From: a virus
Virus record (IMG/VR): IMGVR_UViG_3300045919_000631
Span: 45,281-109,280 of that record
Reading direction: 5' to 3' (one strand)
Length of the DNA stretch: 64,000 nt
Shown here: one piece after another, positions 29,535 through 37,184 of the stretch
Position numbering within the stretch: position 1 is the stretch's first letter
Layout: the number at the start of each line of letters is the position of its first letter
Notes under the pieces: model-generated
Seen by the model: the letters and a program-made list of their open reading frames with translations, nothing else
What the model was told of the DNA's origin: nothing
Database searches by the model: none
Program-made: the position numbers and the translations under genes

Positions 29535-31222
29535 CGCATTGGCTTCCAACCCGAACTCATTAGATCAGCAATCTCATCTGGTTCTGAATTATTTGGTCCA
29601 ATTATAAATGGATTAACGTTTCCAGCACCGGATGAATCACTTTCATTATAGAATGAATGCGGGTTCGTAAAATACTTAATACCAAAATCAATTTGCTTTA
29701 TTAATAGCGGTCTATTGTTTGAGTCGTGTTTGAGAATTTCGAAATATCTCTGAACAATCGCTTCGTCAAGTACGAGCAACGCCCACACCATGCTCATTAC
29801 TCTATCGTCATTAATATTTGTACCTGTTCTAGCGCTCCATGTACCATTTGCGTTGCGCATAAAGTTTTTAAGCTCTTTTACAAGATTAACATCTCTAATT
29901 TGAACAACTTCGAGTTCATTTACCCAATATCTCATATTAGTGATGCCTGTAAATTTTGTGTTTGTGTGATTTATGATACCTAATTGATCTTTAGAGCGGC
30001 CAGCTGCTGATGCACCCCAAGATACTATATTTTCATATTGGTGGACGTTTCGTAAACTATCAACGACTTGCGCTCCGCAGCTATTTCGCTCAATACAAGC
30101 AAGTGGTTTACCCCATTGCGTTAATATTTCATATACCTTTTCAGTGAAATTATATGGAGATATGCTATTATTATGATAGCAAGCCACTTGCTTAATATTT
30201 GTTAACTCTGTAATATCAAAGATATTAACGACTGATGCATCTCTGTCAATTCCTTCTCCAACGTCAATGCCAGCTACATATATTTGACCATCAATTGGCT
30301 GTTCCCATATTTGATAGTGACCATCCTCCATTAGGTACTTTGGTTGCTTAATTTGCATGAGCAGTTTCTCGTACAATTCTTCATTTACTGTGCTTTCTCC
30401 AGCGTCAAGAAATTCACAGCCAAATTCTTGATTAAACGCTTCTTCACTGCCGATTGTGGCAATTGTTTGTTTTCTCCAGCGTTCATCTCTGCCAGGGACT
30501 TCATTCCAGAGAATTTTATCACAACTCCAACCGTTACTACCTTCCTCAGCTCCTTTATATAAAGTGTAAAACAAGTTTCCGGTGCCGTTTGCAGTTGATG
30601 CTATAAAAATTTTAGATTTTTTAGATGATGAAACGATTGGATAAACTGATTTCCAAAATTCCTCAACTAAATGAGAGTCAATAAATGCTAATTCATCCAA
30701 AATCAAACAATTGATAGATTGACCTCTAGCAGCTGTACCAGTTGTTGTAGATATGCCAATTTTGGATCCATTTGCTAATACCATTGAGGTTTTGCCATAT
30801 TCTTTAACGCCGGGCTTGAGCCAATTTGGTAACTCTTCATACGCTAAACGAATTCTTCGAAAAATTTCAATTGCGGTTCCTTCTTTATTAGCAACAATTA
30901 AAATGCTTTGATCTTTTAAAAAGCATGCAATCCATAGAGCGTAAATTGTTAACAATGTAGTTTTACCAATTTGGCGGCTGGCTAACAGCACAAAGAACCT
31001 TTCATCTCTCATCTTTCTAATAGCTCTTTTTTGACAAGGATGCAAAGCAATTTTTTGCTTGCCTTCATCTAGTGACACTATATAAAAGTAGTTTTCAGCA
31101 AAATACAGCAAGTTCTTATTGCATTTTGATATCTCTTGAACCATCTCTGATGTATATTCAAATTCCGCATCAGCAGTTGGGAGATTAGGATTATTTAGAT
31201 ATGTCTGTTTATTCTTAGTCAT
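29531..31222 (-). CDS. 17: terminase large subunit gp17 (packaging ATPase/nuclease)
   Basis: 563 residues; T4 gp17 is 610. Motifs: Walker A SRQIGKTT at ~82-89, Walker B CLILDELAF at ~172-180, the coupling motif IASTANGTGN at ~207-216, and an RNase-H-like nuclease with VAGIDVGEGIDRD (D320) and a later acidic residue after ACIERNSCG. It pumps DNA into the prohead and cuts the concatemer. It is the first gene of the tail block, with GTAAATA 12 nt upstream of the ATG, overlapping the divergent promoter at 31229. Confidence 0.95.
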   Translation of the reverse strand: MTKNKQTYLNNPNLPTADAEFEYTSEMVQEISKCNKNLLYFAENYFYIVSLDEGKQKIALHPCQKRAIRKMRDERFFVLLASRQIGKTTLLTIYALWIACFLKDQSILIVANKEGTAIEIFRRIRLAYEELPNWLKPGVKEYGKTSMVLANGSKIGISTTTGTAARGQSINCLILDELAFIDSHLVEEFWKSVYPIVSSSKKSKIFIASTANGTGNLFYTLYKGAEEGSNGWSCDKILWNEVPGRDERWRKQTIATIGSEEAFNQEFGCEFLDAGESTVNEELYEKLLMQIKQPKYLMEDGHYQIWEQPIDGQIYVAGIDVGEGIDRDASVVNIFDITELTNIKQVACYHNNSISPYNFTEKVYEILTQWGKPLACIERNSCGAQVVDSLRNVHQYENIVSWGASAAGRSKDQLGIINHTNTKFTGITNMRYWVNELEVVQIRDVNLVKELKNFMRNANGTWSARTGTNINDDRVMSMVWALLVLDEAIVQRYFEILKHDSNNRPLLIKQIDFGIKYFTNPHSFYNESDSSGAGNVNPFIIGPNNSEPDEIADLMSSGWKPMR

Positions 31223-31228
31223 TGCTTC

Positions 31229-31236
31229 TATAAATA
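31229..31236 (+). promoter_or_regulatory. late promoter, full TATAAATA, for the 31242 gene
   Basis: Perfect T4 late consensus TATAAATA, ending 5 nt before ATG 31242. The surrounding TATAAATATTTA is palindromic, so a second box points toward gp17 on the other strand. Confidence 0.7.
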
Positions 31237-31241
31237 TTTAC

Positions 31242-32231
31242 ATGTCGCAATCAAAGAATCTATTAGAGATATGGGATGTCTATGCTAACAGAGTTATCTT
31301 AGCAGAAAAGGCACCAGCTAAAAAAACTGATACTTTTTCTTCCAAACCCGGAAAAGGACCAGCTGCTCTAAACAGTAAAGAAGCACAAGCAATGGCTCAT
31401 AAAGACACGTCTGGGCCAAATAGCGCTAAGCCGCTTCAAAAACCTCTCGATGTTAAAGATGTAAAGACTAATCCAAAAGATGCTGTCTACGGAGTTCAAC
31501 GTTTTACCGTAGCAAACGGAAAATTTGATGAAAGTATAGAAAAAAGATCTAAAGCGGTAATAAATAATTACATGAAATCTATTTTCGATAAATTGTTTGA
31601 AGATGTTATGGGTGGCGACGATTCTGCTGATCTTAAAGCCCTTGGCGTTGATACAAAAGACGGCCTTGATGCAGGTCAACCAGGAGAAGAAGGAATGGGT
31701 GACGAGTCTGGTGATGTAACAGTTACATTAACAGCTGATCAAGTAGATTGTTTGCGTGCAATTTTATCTCAACTTGACGGTGATGATGCTAGCGGGGATG
31801 ATTTAGAGCAGGGTCTCGGCGACGAAGGCAGCCCTGAAACTGATGAAATTGGTAATCCAGGTGAAGAAGATTCTGAAGAAGAGGACAAAGAAGATGAAGA
31901 TGTCACAAAAGAATCAGTTGCAGCTAGCGTAGACAATAATGTTGATGGCAGTGGTAAAGTTTTAGGCACAGCAATTACAGATGAAGATAAGCTCAATAAT
32001 GGCTTTGTTAAAAAAGGTAATGCAGTTGTAAAGAGCACAGTTTCTAAGCTCGGTAAAAAAGGAAGTCTTGGTAACGGTAATGTAGCAAATGCTGTAGATG
32101 GTAGCGGTAAAGTTTTAGGCACAGCAATTACAGACGAAGATAAACTTTCAAGCGGAATGACAAAAGTTGGTAAAGGTGCAAATGTTGTCAAGACAAAAAT
32201 TGGTAAGCCAGGCAGCGATTTTTTCAGCTAA
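31242..32231 (+). CDS. acidic repeat-containing late protein, 329 aa
   Basis: Begins MSQSKNLLEIWDVYANRVILAE, a helix with L-x-E sites, then a Lys/Ala/Pro-rich stretch. The middle (~115-225) is extremely acidic (Gly/Asp/Glu runs such as EEDSEEEDKEDED), and the C-terminal quarter holds two copies of a VDGSGKVLGTAITDEDKL module. Acidic low-complexity proteins occur in prohead scaffolds, so a head-core or internal-protein role is plausible. It has a perfect late promoter and is followed by a strong terminator. No family was recognised. Confidence 0.55.
   Translation: MSQSKNLLEIWDVYANRVILAEKAPAKKTDTFSSKPGKGPAALNSKEAQAMAHKDTSGPNSAKPLQKPLDVKDVKTNPKDAVYGVQRFTVANGKFDESIEKRSKAVINNYMKSIFDKLFEDVMGGDDSADLKALGVDTKDGLDAGQPGEEGMGDESGDVTVTLTADQVDCLRAILSQLDGDDASGDDLEQGLGDEGSPETDEIGNPGEEDSEEEDKEDEDVTKESVAASVDNNVDGSGKVLGTAITDEDKLNNGFVKKGNAVVKSTVSKLGKKGSLGNGNVANAVDGSGKVLGTAITDEDKLSSGMTKVGKGANVVKTKIGKPGSDFFS
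31941..32003 (+). repeat. internal duplication, copy 1, in the acidic late gene
   Basis: Encodes VDGSGKVLGTAITDEDKL plus a few following residues. Nearly identical at DNA level to 32094-32156, including the stretch GGTAAAGTTTTAGGCACAGC. Confidence 0.8.
32094..32156 (+). repeat. internal duplication, copy 2, in the acidic late gene
   Basis: Second copy of the module, about 90 nt downstream of copy 1; differences are mostly synonymous. Confidence 0.8.
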
Positions 32232-32254
32232 TAGATTTAAAAAGAAAATAGATT

Positions 32255-32280
32255 AAAGCCGGCTTAGAGCCGGCTTTTTT
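32255..32280 (+). terminator. Rho-independent terminator
   Basis: AAAGCCGGC, loop TTAGA, GCCGGCTTT, then a T run. The strong GC stem lies 24 nt after the stop of the acidic late gene and stands out in this A+T-rich sequence. Confidence 0.9.
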
Positions 32281-32288
32281 ATGGTTCG

Positions 32289-32296
32289 ATTAAATA
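32289..32296 (+). promoter_or_regulatory. late promoter box for the 32302 gene
   Basis: ATTAAATA ends 5 nt before an in-frame GTG (32302). It follows immediately after the terminator at 32255-32280, restarting transcription. Confidence 0.55.
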
Positions 32297-32301
32297 ATTG
32301 C

Positions 32302-32670
32302 GTGGATTCTTTTAAAAAATATTTTACCACTCAAATTGGGCCTAAGCACAGACACCGAAAAGACTTTACTACAGCCACTGGCAGTAAAGGCTATCAACGT
32401 CAGCAAGTAAATTTAGTTCCGCGATTGGCTCAAAATAATGCTTCAGATTTTTCTGGAGCACCTTCTTTTGTGGAAAAAAATCACAAAATTGAAACTCTAA
32501 AAAAGGCTCCTGGTAGATTTTTCTGTGATGGGAAAGATGTAGATTTCATTACAAAAACCTACTTAAAAGGTTCTGCAATTAAGCCTGGAGAAATAAAAAT
32601 GCTTGGTGGTAAGATGGGGATTAAGTTTTACCAAGATGCTAAAACCGGCAAATATATAATTGAAAAATGA
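32302..32670 (+). CDS. hypothetical late protein, 122 aa
   Basis: The frame also has an ATG at 32281, but that codon touches the terminator T-run and precedes the promoter box. GTG 32302, 5 nt after TAAATA, is the better start. The product begins MDSFKKYFTTQIGPKHRHRKDF, is basic, and ends with a small beta module (KMLGGKMGIKFYQDAKTGKYIIEK). Its stop overlaps the next start (ATGA). The function is unknown. Confidence 0.5.
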   Translation: MDSFKKYFTTQIGPKHRHRKDFTTATGSKGYQRQQVNLVPRLAQNNASDFSGAPSFVEKNHKIETLKKAPGRFFCDGKDVDFITKTYLKGSAIKPGEIKMLGGKMGIKFYQDAKTGKYIIEK

Positions 32671-32723
32671 CCTTCAACGAGCTATATACTATCCTTGAAA
32701 ACGACTTCATGAATGGCTTAGAT
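32667..32723 (+). repeat. 57-bp direct repeat, copy A (5' end of the 32667 gene)
   Basis: Identical to 33976-34032 except one base (GAG versus GCG at codon 5). The two copies flank gene 14 and lead into unrelated protein bodies. Confidence 0.95.
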
Positions 32724-33110
32724 GACGTTGATAAAGAAGCGTTTTTCTATAAAATCAGAGTTAATCCAAACGACTTTGAAAAGTGTGGGGAAGGTTGGGT
32801 CGCTAAAAGTCTTAAAAATAAACCAAAAAGTTTAGAAAAAGATTGTATCATGTTTGTTGATGGCACTAAAGTGTGGTGGAAAAACGGAGAGCGCCATCGC
32901 GACGATAGACCTGCTATAGAATATGCTAGTGGCACTAAAGAGTGGTGGAAAAATGGGAGACTTCATCGCGATAATGGACCTGCTATAGAACGAGCTAGTG
33001 GCTCTAAAGAGTGGTATAAAAACGGAAAATGTCATCGCGACGATGGACCTGCTATAGAACGAGCTAGTGGCTATAAAGAGTGGTGGAAAAACGGAGTAAA
33101 AATTAAATGA
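32667..33110 (+). CDS. tagged protein with tandem WWKNG/HRDDGPA repeats, 147 aa
   Basis: The N-terminus MTFNELYTILENDFMNGLD is an amphipathic tag with an I-L-E site, nearly identical to that of the 33976 gene. From residue ~66 a 23-residue repeat occurs three times plus a partial: W-W/Y-K-N-G, H-R-D-(D/N), G/R-P-A-I-E. This repeat family, distantly MORN/YwqK-like in look, recurs in phages and other genomes with no settled function. Start and stop both overlap neighbours (ATGA), placing it in one operon with gp14. Confidence 0.6.
   Translation: MTFNELYTILENDFMNGLDDVDKEAFFYKIRVNPNDFEKCGEGWVAKSLKNKPKSLEKDCIMFVDGTKVWWKNGERHRDDRPAIEYASGTKEWWKNGRLHRDNGPAIERASGSKEWYKNGKCHRDDGPAIERASGYKEWWKNGVKIK
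32862..33107 (+). repeat. 69-bp tandem repeat, about 3.5 copies
   Basis: Units begin at 32862, 32931, 33000 and 33069 (GGC act/tct/tat AAA motif). Copies 2 and 3 share long identical stretches such as GACCTGCTATAGAACGAGCT, pointing to recent amplification. Confidence 0.92.
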
Positions 33111-33976
33111 TCGACTATACCGGCAACTGTTTTCCAGGAATCGTTGACGATAGCACTTTTTGCTTTCGTTATAATGATAAAGCTACAAATGAAAATGAGC
33201 AATACCTTTTTCAAAGCTATTGGAATGAGCAAATTAATACATACGGTCAACGCACAACCTATTACGTCAATACCTACAATGTATTGAGCGCTGATAACAT
33301 TTATGGTGAGCAGCCGGCCCGACGCTTTGCTCCTGGTGTGAGCCTTATTATGGCAATTGAGTTGAGTGAAAATGCAAATACTCTTTCAAAATTTGGCTTT
33401 CAAGCTGATGATGAAATCACAGCATATGTGACAATATCAGGATTTTATAACGCTTTTAATTCTTTAGGATTGACATTGATGACAACAACCAGTGGAGTTT
33501 CAGGTAACGTCCTCGACACTCAAAATTCTCAAGATATTCGAACTGAAACATCAACAGTGTATGAAACTCAATTTAATCAGGTTCAGCCCAAAGCTGGTGA
33601 CGTTTTTGCAATGACAGAGTACGGCCAAGGACGTCCTGGTGGTCGAAGCGGTATTCAATTTGAAGTCACTGAAATTATTGATCAGGATATTACAAAAATA
33701 AATCAGCTCGGTGGCCATTACGTTTGGATGCTAAAAGCAAAACGCTTTGATTATAGCTTTGAGCCAGGGCTATCTGCTGAAGCTAAAAGCGATCAAGTAT
33801 TTGATAATTCATTTTCTGGTCAACTTAGCGGTGGTGTCGATGATGACGTTATTCCTACTCCAGTTGATACGTCAATCGATAAAAAATATCCTCTTAATAT
33901 CGACCAAACTAGCAAAACTGTTGTCTTTAATATGTCAGCTAATAATGATACAGCTGTCTATGGAGGTTATTACTAA
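33107..33976 (+). CDS. 14: neck (head-tail connector) protein gp14-like
   Basis: 289 residues; T4 gp14 is 256. The stretch FQSYWNEQINTYGQRTTYYVNTYN, DNIYGEQPARRF, then IELSENANTLSKFGFQADDEITAYVTISGF is the gp14 pattern (Q-x-x-x-E-x-I-x-x-YG, GE, S-KFG, D-E). gp14 completes the head neck so a tail can attach. It is unusual in being wedged between two tagged genes that share a 57-bp 5' repeat, with 4-nt and 1-nt overlaps to them. Confidence 0.68.
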   Translation: MIDYTGNCFPGIVDDSTFCFRYNDKATNENEQYLFQSYWNEQINTYGQRTTYYVNTYNVLSADNIYGEQPARRFAPGVSLIMAIELSENANTLSKFGFQADDEITAYVTISGFYNAFNSLGLTLMTTTSGVSGNVLDTQNSQDIRTETSTVYETQFNQVQPKAGDVFAMTEYGQGRPGGRSGIQFEVTEIIDQDITKINQLGGHYVWMLKAKRFDYSFEPGLSAEAKSDQVFDNSFSGQLSGGVDDDVIPTPVDTSIDKKYPLNIDQTSKTVVFNMSANNDTAVYGGYY

Positions 33977-34032
33977 TGACCTTCAACGCGCTATATACTA
34001 TCCTTGAAAACGACTTCATGAATGGCTTAGAT
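33976..34032 (+). repeat. 57-bp direct repeat, copy B (5' end of the 33976 gene)
   Basis: See copy A at 32667. Divergence begins sharply at codon 20. Confidence 0.95.
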
Positions 34033-34332
34033 CAGGTCGAAGATGAATTAAAATGGCATCTCCCGTTTTATGTGTGGGATAGTAGTCCAAAAACAATTAA
34101 CACTAAACAATTTAGCAGTATTGCAGAGCACTGGATGTCTTACATAAAAGAAATCCATAAAAAATATAAAACTGCGAAAGAATTTCGAGATGCTATTCTC
34201 GAAGGAGAGCCTCTCATGTTTGAGAGGACTGGAGATGGTATAAAATATTTAGACGGTTCTGTATATTCTTATAAAGTGGTCTTCTGCTCTAATATAGATC
34301 GTCTCAAGGAATTTGTCAAGACCTTGAAGTAG
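33976..34332 (+). CDS. tagged late protein, 118 aa
   Basis: ATG overlaps the gp14 stop (TAATG). Residues 1-19 (MTFNALYTILENDFMNGLD) duplicate the tag of the 32667 protein with one substitution; the body (FSSIAEHWMSYIKEIHKKYKTAKEFRDAIL) is different and helical. It converges with the minus-strand gene at 34316. The function is unknown; an internal head protein is inferred from the tag. Confidence 0.55.
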   Translation: MTFNALYTILENDFMNGLDQVEDELKWHLPFYVWDSSPKTINTKQFSSIAEHWMSYIKEIHKKYKTAKEFRDAILEGEPLMFERTGDGIKYLDGSVYSYKVVFCSNIDRLKEFVKTLK

Positions 34333-34555
34333 CTTTTTGAATCATCCAATTTTCGATATCGTATCGCATATCTTTTTCGCGATCAATGATGTATTTTTGA
34401 AACGCGAGTGGTTTAATCCAAGAACTATTCTTATCAGGGTTTAAACCGAGTTGCTCAGCTTTTTGACAAGCTAAATTTACTCCCTCAATTAAACAGGCCA
34501 TTCGAGCCAAAAAATCTATTCCATACTCTTCTTCTAAGTTACTTGTTACTGTCAT
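34316..34555 (-). CDS. hypothetical protein, 79 aa
   Basis: Helical small protein (DFLARMACLIEGVNLACQKAEQLG), overlapping the upstream gene by 17 nt and the convergent plus-strand gene by 17 nt. It is the last member of a four-gene minus-strand operon starting at 35690. No family was recognised. Confidence 0.45.
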   Translation of the reverse strand: MTVTSNLEEEYGIDFLARMACLIEGVNLACQKAEQLGLNPDKNSSWIKPLAFQKYIIDREKDMRYDIENWMIQKATSRS

Positions 34556-34964
34556 GTAATGATTGTAACACTTTTCCCATTAGGACAATTTTAGACCGAC
34601 GTTCATCATACGCATATTGTTTAGTCAGGTTAAAGCAAGTGATTAAGAGCTCCTTAATAGTTTTTTTGTTCTTTTGATAAATTACTAAACTATCTTTATC
34701 AAGTGTTTGAGGAGTTTCCTGATCTAATACATTTATAAGTGTATCAAACGCTATTCTAATTGAAGAGTTAATTTTATTTTTCTCTGTATCAATGCCTTCT
34801 TTTAAGAAAAGAAGTTCTTGGGGAGATAAATTGATATTTTTTTCAATACTTTTAACTAATTCATCAAAAGATGGTAATACCGCTTCTGGCTTTGTTACAA
34901 AAGCCACGGGCTCAACGTTTTTAAAATGAGCGTCATAAAATGATTGAGGTTCACCGTTGGCCAT
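34539..34964 (-). CDS. hypothetical protein, 141 aa
   Basis: Helical, Leu/Lys-rich (SIEKNINLSPQELLFLKEGID; KKTIKELLITCFNLTKQYAY). The start overlaps the upstream membrane-protein gene by 14 nt. No recognisable domain. Confidence 0.45.
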   Translation of the reverse strand: MANGEPQSFYDAHFKNVEPVAFVTKPEAVLPSFDELVKSIEKNINLSPQELLFLKEGIDTEKNKINSSIRIAFDTLINVLDQETPQTLDKDSLVIYQKNKKTIKELLITCFNLTKQYAYDERRSKIVLMGKVLQSLHDSNK

Positions 34965-35337
34965 CGTTAAAATAGATTGGTTCAGTTACGAGCAACGTTT
35001 TTACAACTGTTTCTGCTTTAATTGTCTTGTCACACTTTTTGCATTTGTAAAAAACGTCAACATCTTGCCTAATCTCAACTGGCTGTTTCACTTTTTCATT
35101 GCAAGGACATTCAATTACAGCTACGTGTTTAGATTTTAATGCATACTCCTCATTTTTAAGCTGCTGAGCCTTTAAAATTAAAGCGTTCTCAACTGTTTGG
35201 CGATATATTTCATATCCAATAGTTTGAAGCACTATTGCAAGCATAAAAACAAGCCAAAAATGAGAAGAAAATATAAGCCCAAACACAACACTTACAAAAA
35301 GCGTCAAACCTATCGAAAATACCGGAGATTTAAACAT
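34951..35337 (-). CDS. small membrane protein with C-terminal zinc-ribbon-like motif, 128 aa
   Basis: Two hydrophobic segments lie at ~7-24 (VFSIGLTLFVSVVFGLIF) and ~27-43 (FWLVFMLAIVLQTIGY). A cytoplasmic-looking part with CPC and, 20 residues on, CKKC follows, which could coordinate zinc. It starts at an ATG overlapping the previous stop. Possible roles include host-membrane modification late in infection; no family was recognised. Confidence 0.5.
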   Translation of the reverse strand: MFKSPVFSIGLTLFVSVVFGLIFSSHFWLVFMLAIVLQTIGYEIYRQTVENALILKAQQLKNEEYALKSKHVAVIECPCNEKVKQPVEIRQDVDVFYKCKKCDKTIKAETVVKTLLVTEPIYFNDGQR

Positions 35338-35690
35338 TAACCAATTTTATCTACAAGAGTGCTAATTTCAACTAATATTTTGTTTATCTCAGTTAATTTT
35401 TTCTTAGCTTCTTCTAAAATAGGGGCTTGGTTTTTCTTGAAAGCTGGGTTAACCATTGTGTTATCAATAATTTTCTCCATATTCATCACTGTTACATACA
35501 TATCTGATAAAATCTCATCGGTTCTATCAAGAGGATAAGGCTTTACATGAGGTGCTTGAGAGTTATCATCTCTATTATTTGCTCCCATTAGGGTCGACAC
35601 TTTATTAGCCTCAGGTGGTGTCTCTGTTTTCATTCCAGACATCTGGCGCTGACTATTCATTTTTTGATCCTCTGAAATGAGCTTTTTCAT
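35337..35690 (-). CDS. hypothetical late protein, 117 aa
   Basis: Polar, disordered N-terminal half (MKKLISEDQKMNSQRQMSG) and a helical C-terminus (EEAKKKLTEINKILVEISTLVDKI). The LISED near the start faintly resembles the late-protein tag. A late box with 5-nt spacing drives it, divergent from the 35724 gene. Confidence 0.5.
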   Translation of the reverse strand: MKKLISEDQKMNSQRQMSGMKTETPPEANKVSTLMGANNRDDNSQAPHVKPYPLDRTDEILSDMYVTVMNMEKIIDNTMVNPAFKKNQAPILEEAKKKLTEINKILVEISTLVDKIG

Positions 35691-35695
35691 TTAAA

Positions 35696-35703
35696 TATTT
35701 ATG
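35696..35703 (-). promoter_or_regulatory. late promoter box for the 35690 gene
   Basis: Minus-strand CATAAATA, then TTTAA, then ATG (5-nt gap). It faces the plus-strand box at 35709. Confidence 0.6.
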
Positions 35704-35708
35704 GGAGC

Positions 35709-35716
35709 AATAAATA
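35709..35716 (+). promoter_or_regulatory. late promoter box for the 35724 gene
   Basis: AATAAATA with 7 nt to ATG 35724. Confidence 0.5.
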
Positions 35717-35723
35717 ATAACAT

Positions 35724-36143
35724 ATGAGCAAATTTGGCAACAGATTTAAAAGCATTTTGAATGAGAAAGATGAAGAGATGTCTGATCAACAAGCCATGGC
35801 TCAGACACTTGACAAAGGATCGTCTATTGAAGACTTTAATGTGGATGCTCCTCCTGTGGATCACCAAGTTCAACCTTCAATGAGCGGCATTCAGAAGAAG
35901 ATGTACGATGAATTGAAGGAATGGATTGCAGAGCTTGATAGATTCGCTCAATATTTGAACGGTACAGAGCCAAATAGTGTTCAATCTCGATTAAATTCAG
36001 CTGAATCGGATACATTATTTGATAAAATCAGCACAGCTGAAACAAAAAAGATTGCTCGTGTTGCTGTAGAAATTTCTTCTTTAAGTGAAATGATGAAAGG
36101 CTATTTAGCCACAGTCAATGATCCAAAATATCGCTATTCGTGA
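35724..36143 (+). CDS. tagged late protein, 139 aa
   Basis: N-terminus MSKFGNRFKSILNEKDEEM fits the shared tag exactly (F at 4, hydrophobic at 8, I-L-x-E). The body is helical and acidic (MYDELKEWIAELDRFAQYLNG; IARVAVEISSLSEMMKGYL). It is a lone plus-strand late gene between minus-strand operons, converging with the primase gene by 10 nt. The function is unknown; packaging into the head is inferred. Confidence 0.55.
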   Translation: MSKFGNRFKSILNEKDEEMSDQQAMAQTLDKGSSIEDFNVDAPPVDHQVQPSMSGIQKKMYDELKEWIAELDRFAQYLNGTEPNSVQSRLNSAESDTLFDKISTAETKKIARVAVEISSLSEMMKGYLATVNDPKYRYS

Positions 36144-37177
36144 TTTTGGTTTTTAATCTCAATAAGTTTTATCTTAGCCGTTAGCCCAGAAAACGTATTA
36201 TCTAATACAAATTTCTGGGTTATTTCATCTTTACCCTGGTCTATACAAATATCATTAAAGTCTTTATACTTTTTTAGCTCTTTCGGCCATATAAAAACCT
36301 TCTCTCCTTGATCAACTAGAGTGGATGTCTTTTTAAATGCTGGTAAATCGCTCCATTGATTGTCTAAACACCAGATTCTTGTAAAGCTTGTTAATGAAGC
36401 AAGCTGATTTCGTTGATATTCACCAAAGCTTCTATCACTATCTTCCTGAATACCTACAACAGCTAGGCCATTTTTAATAAAATAACTATCAATTGGGCCT
36501 TCTAAAAGAAAGATATGTTCCGTATCAGACTTTACGTTTTCAATTCCAGCTAAACTCTTTTCTCCACCAACTTTGCTAATGTATTTTTCTTTTTTAAAAG
36601 AGTCGCTTTTTAATAGCGCACGACTTTGATAGAAGACAATGTTCCCCTCAAGGTCATAAAACGGTATAATTAACCTATTCTTATGCGTAAAGTCAGTAAG
36701 TGACAAATACATCGTTTTTGGCTTGTTAATTGCCGTGTTTAAGCGTCTTGACTTAATGAAATCTAAGCAAACCTTTACAATTGCATTGCTTTCATAAAAT
36801 TTAAGCTGACTTATATCACTTAAGTTAATACAATCATCTGGAAGAGATGGCGTTGCAACTTTTACTTCAGGCTTTTTATTAGCAATAACTGGAACATCAT
36901 CATATTCTCTTGACTTAATCTCATTTATGATGATGTTGAATGGTTTACCTGTAAGTTCAAGTAAGAAATTGAAGGCTTTTTTACTGTACCCGCAATTATG
37001 GCAGTAAGCTAACTCTTTTCTTGGTATGTAAAAGAATCTCGTCTTCTTTCCCCAGCTCTCACCTTCTTTACAAAAGGGGCAACTGCCATTATATACCTTA
37101 GTATGCTTATTATATGTTAGATGACTTACGCATTGATACAGATTCTGCACAATGTAGTCTTCGGGGATAGGAATCAC
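36134..37177 (-). CDS. 61: DNA primase gp61
   Basis: 347 residues (T4 gp61 is 342). The N-terminal zinc module has C33-x2-C36 and C59-x2-C62. The TOPRIM domain has FLLEGPIDSYF (E226, D230), followed by the acidic IWCLDNQWSD near 270. It synthesises RNA primers for lagging strands and works with helicase gp41. It starts at GTG, preceded by the small 37185 gene. Confidence 0.9.
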   Translation of the reverse strand: MIPIPEDYIVQNLYQCVSHLTYNKHTKVYNGSCPFCKEGESWGKKTRFFYIPRKELAYCHNCGYSKKAFNFLLELTGKPFNIIINEIKSREYDDVPVIANKKPEVKVATPSLPDDCINLSDISQLKFYESNAIVKVCLDFIKSRRLNTAINKPKTMYLSLTDFTHKNRLIIPFYDLEGNIVFYQSRALLKSDSFKKEKYISKVGGEKSLAGIENVKSDTEHIFLLEGPIDSYFIKNGLAVVGIQEDSDRSFGEYQRNQLASLTSFTRIWCLDNQWSDLPAFKKTSTLVDQGEKVFIWPKELKKYKDFNDICIDQGKDEITQKFVLDNTFSGLTAKIKLIEIKNQNHE

Positions 37178-37184
37178 CCAAATA

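Noticed and set aside
31769-32191. Minus-strand Ser/Leu/Pro-rich ORF opposite the acidic late gene
   Set aside because: It arises from the reverse complement of Asp/Glu/Gly codons and has no promoter or homologous pattern.
32747-33035. Two minus-strand ORFs across the 69-bp repeats
   Set aside because: They are made by the repeat's antisense; the plus frame is coupled on both sides to real genes.
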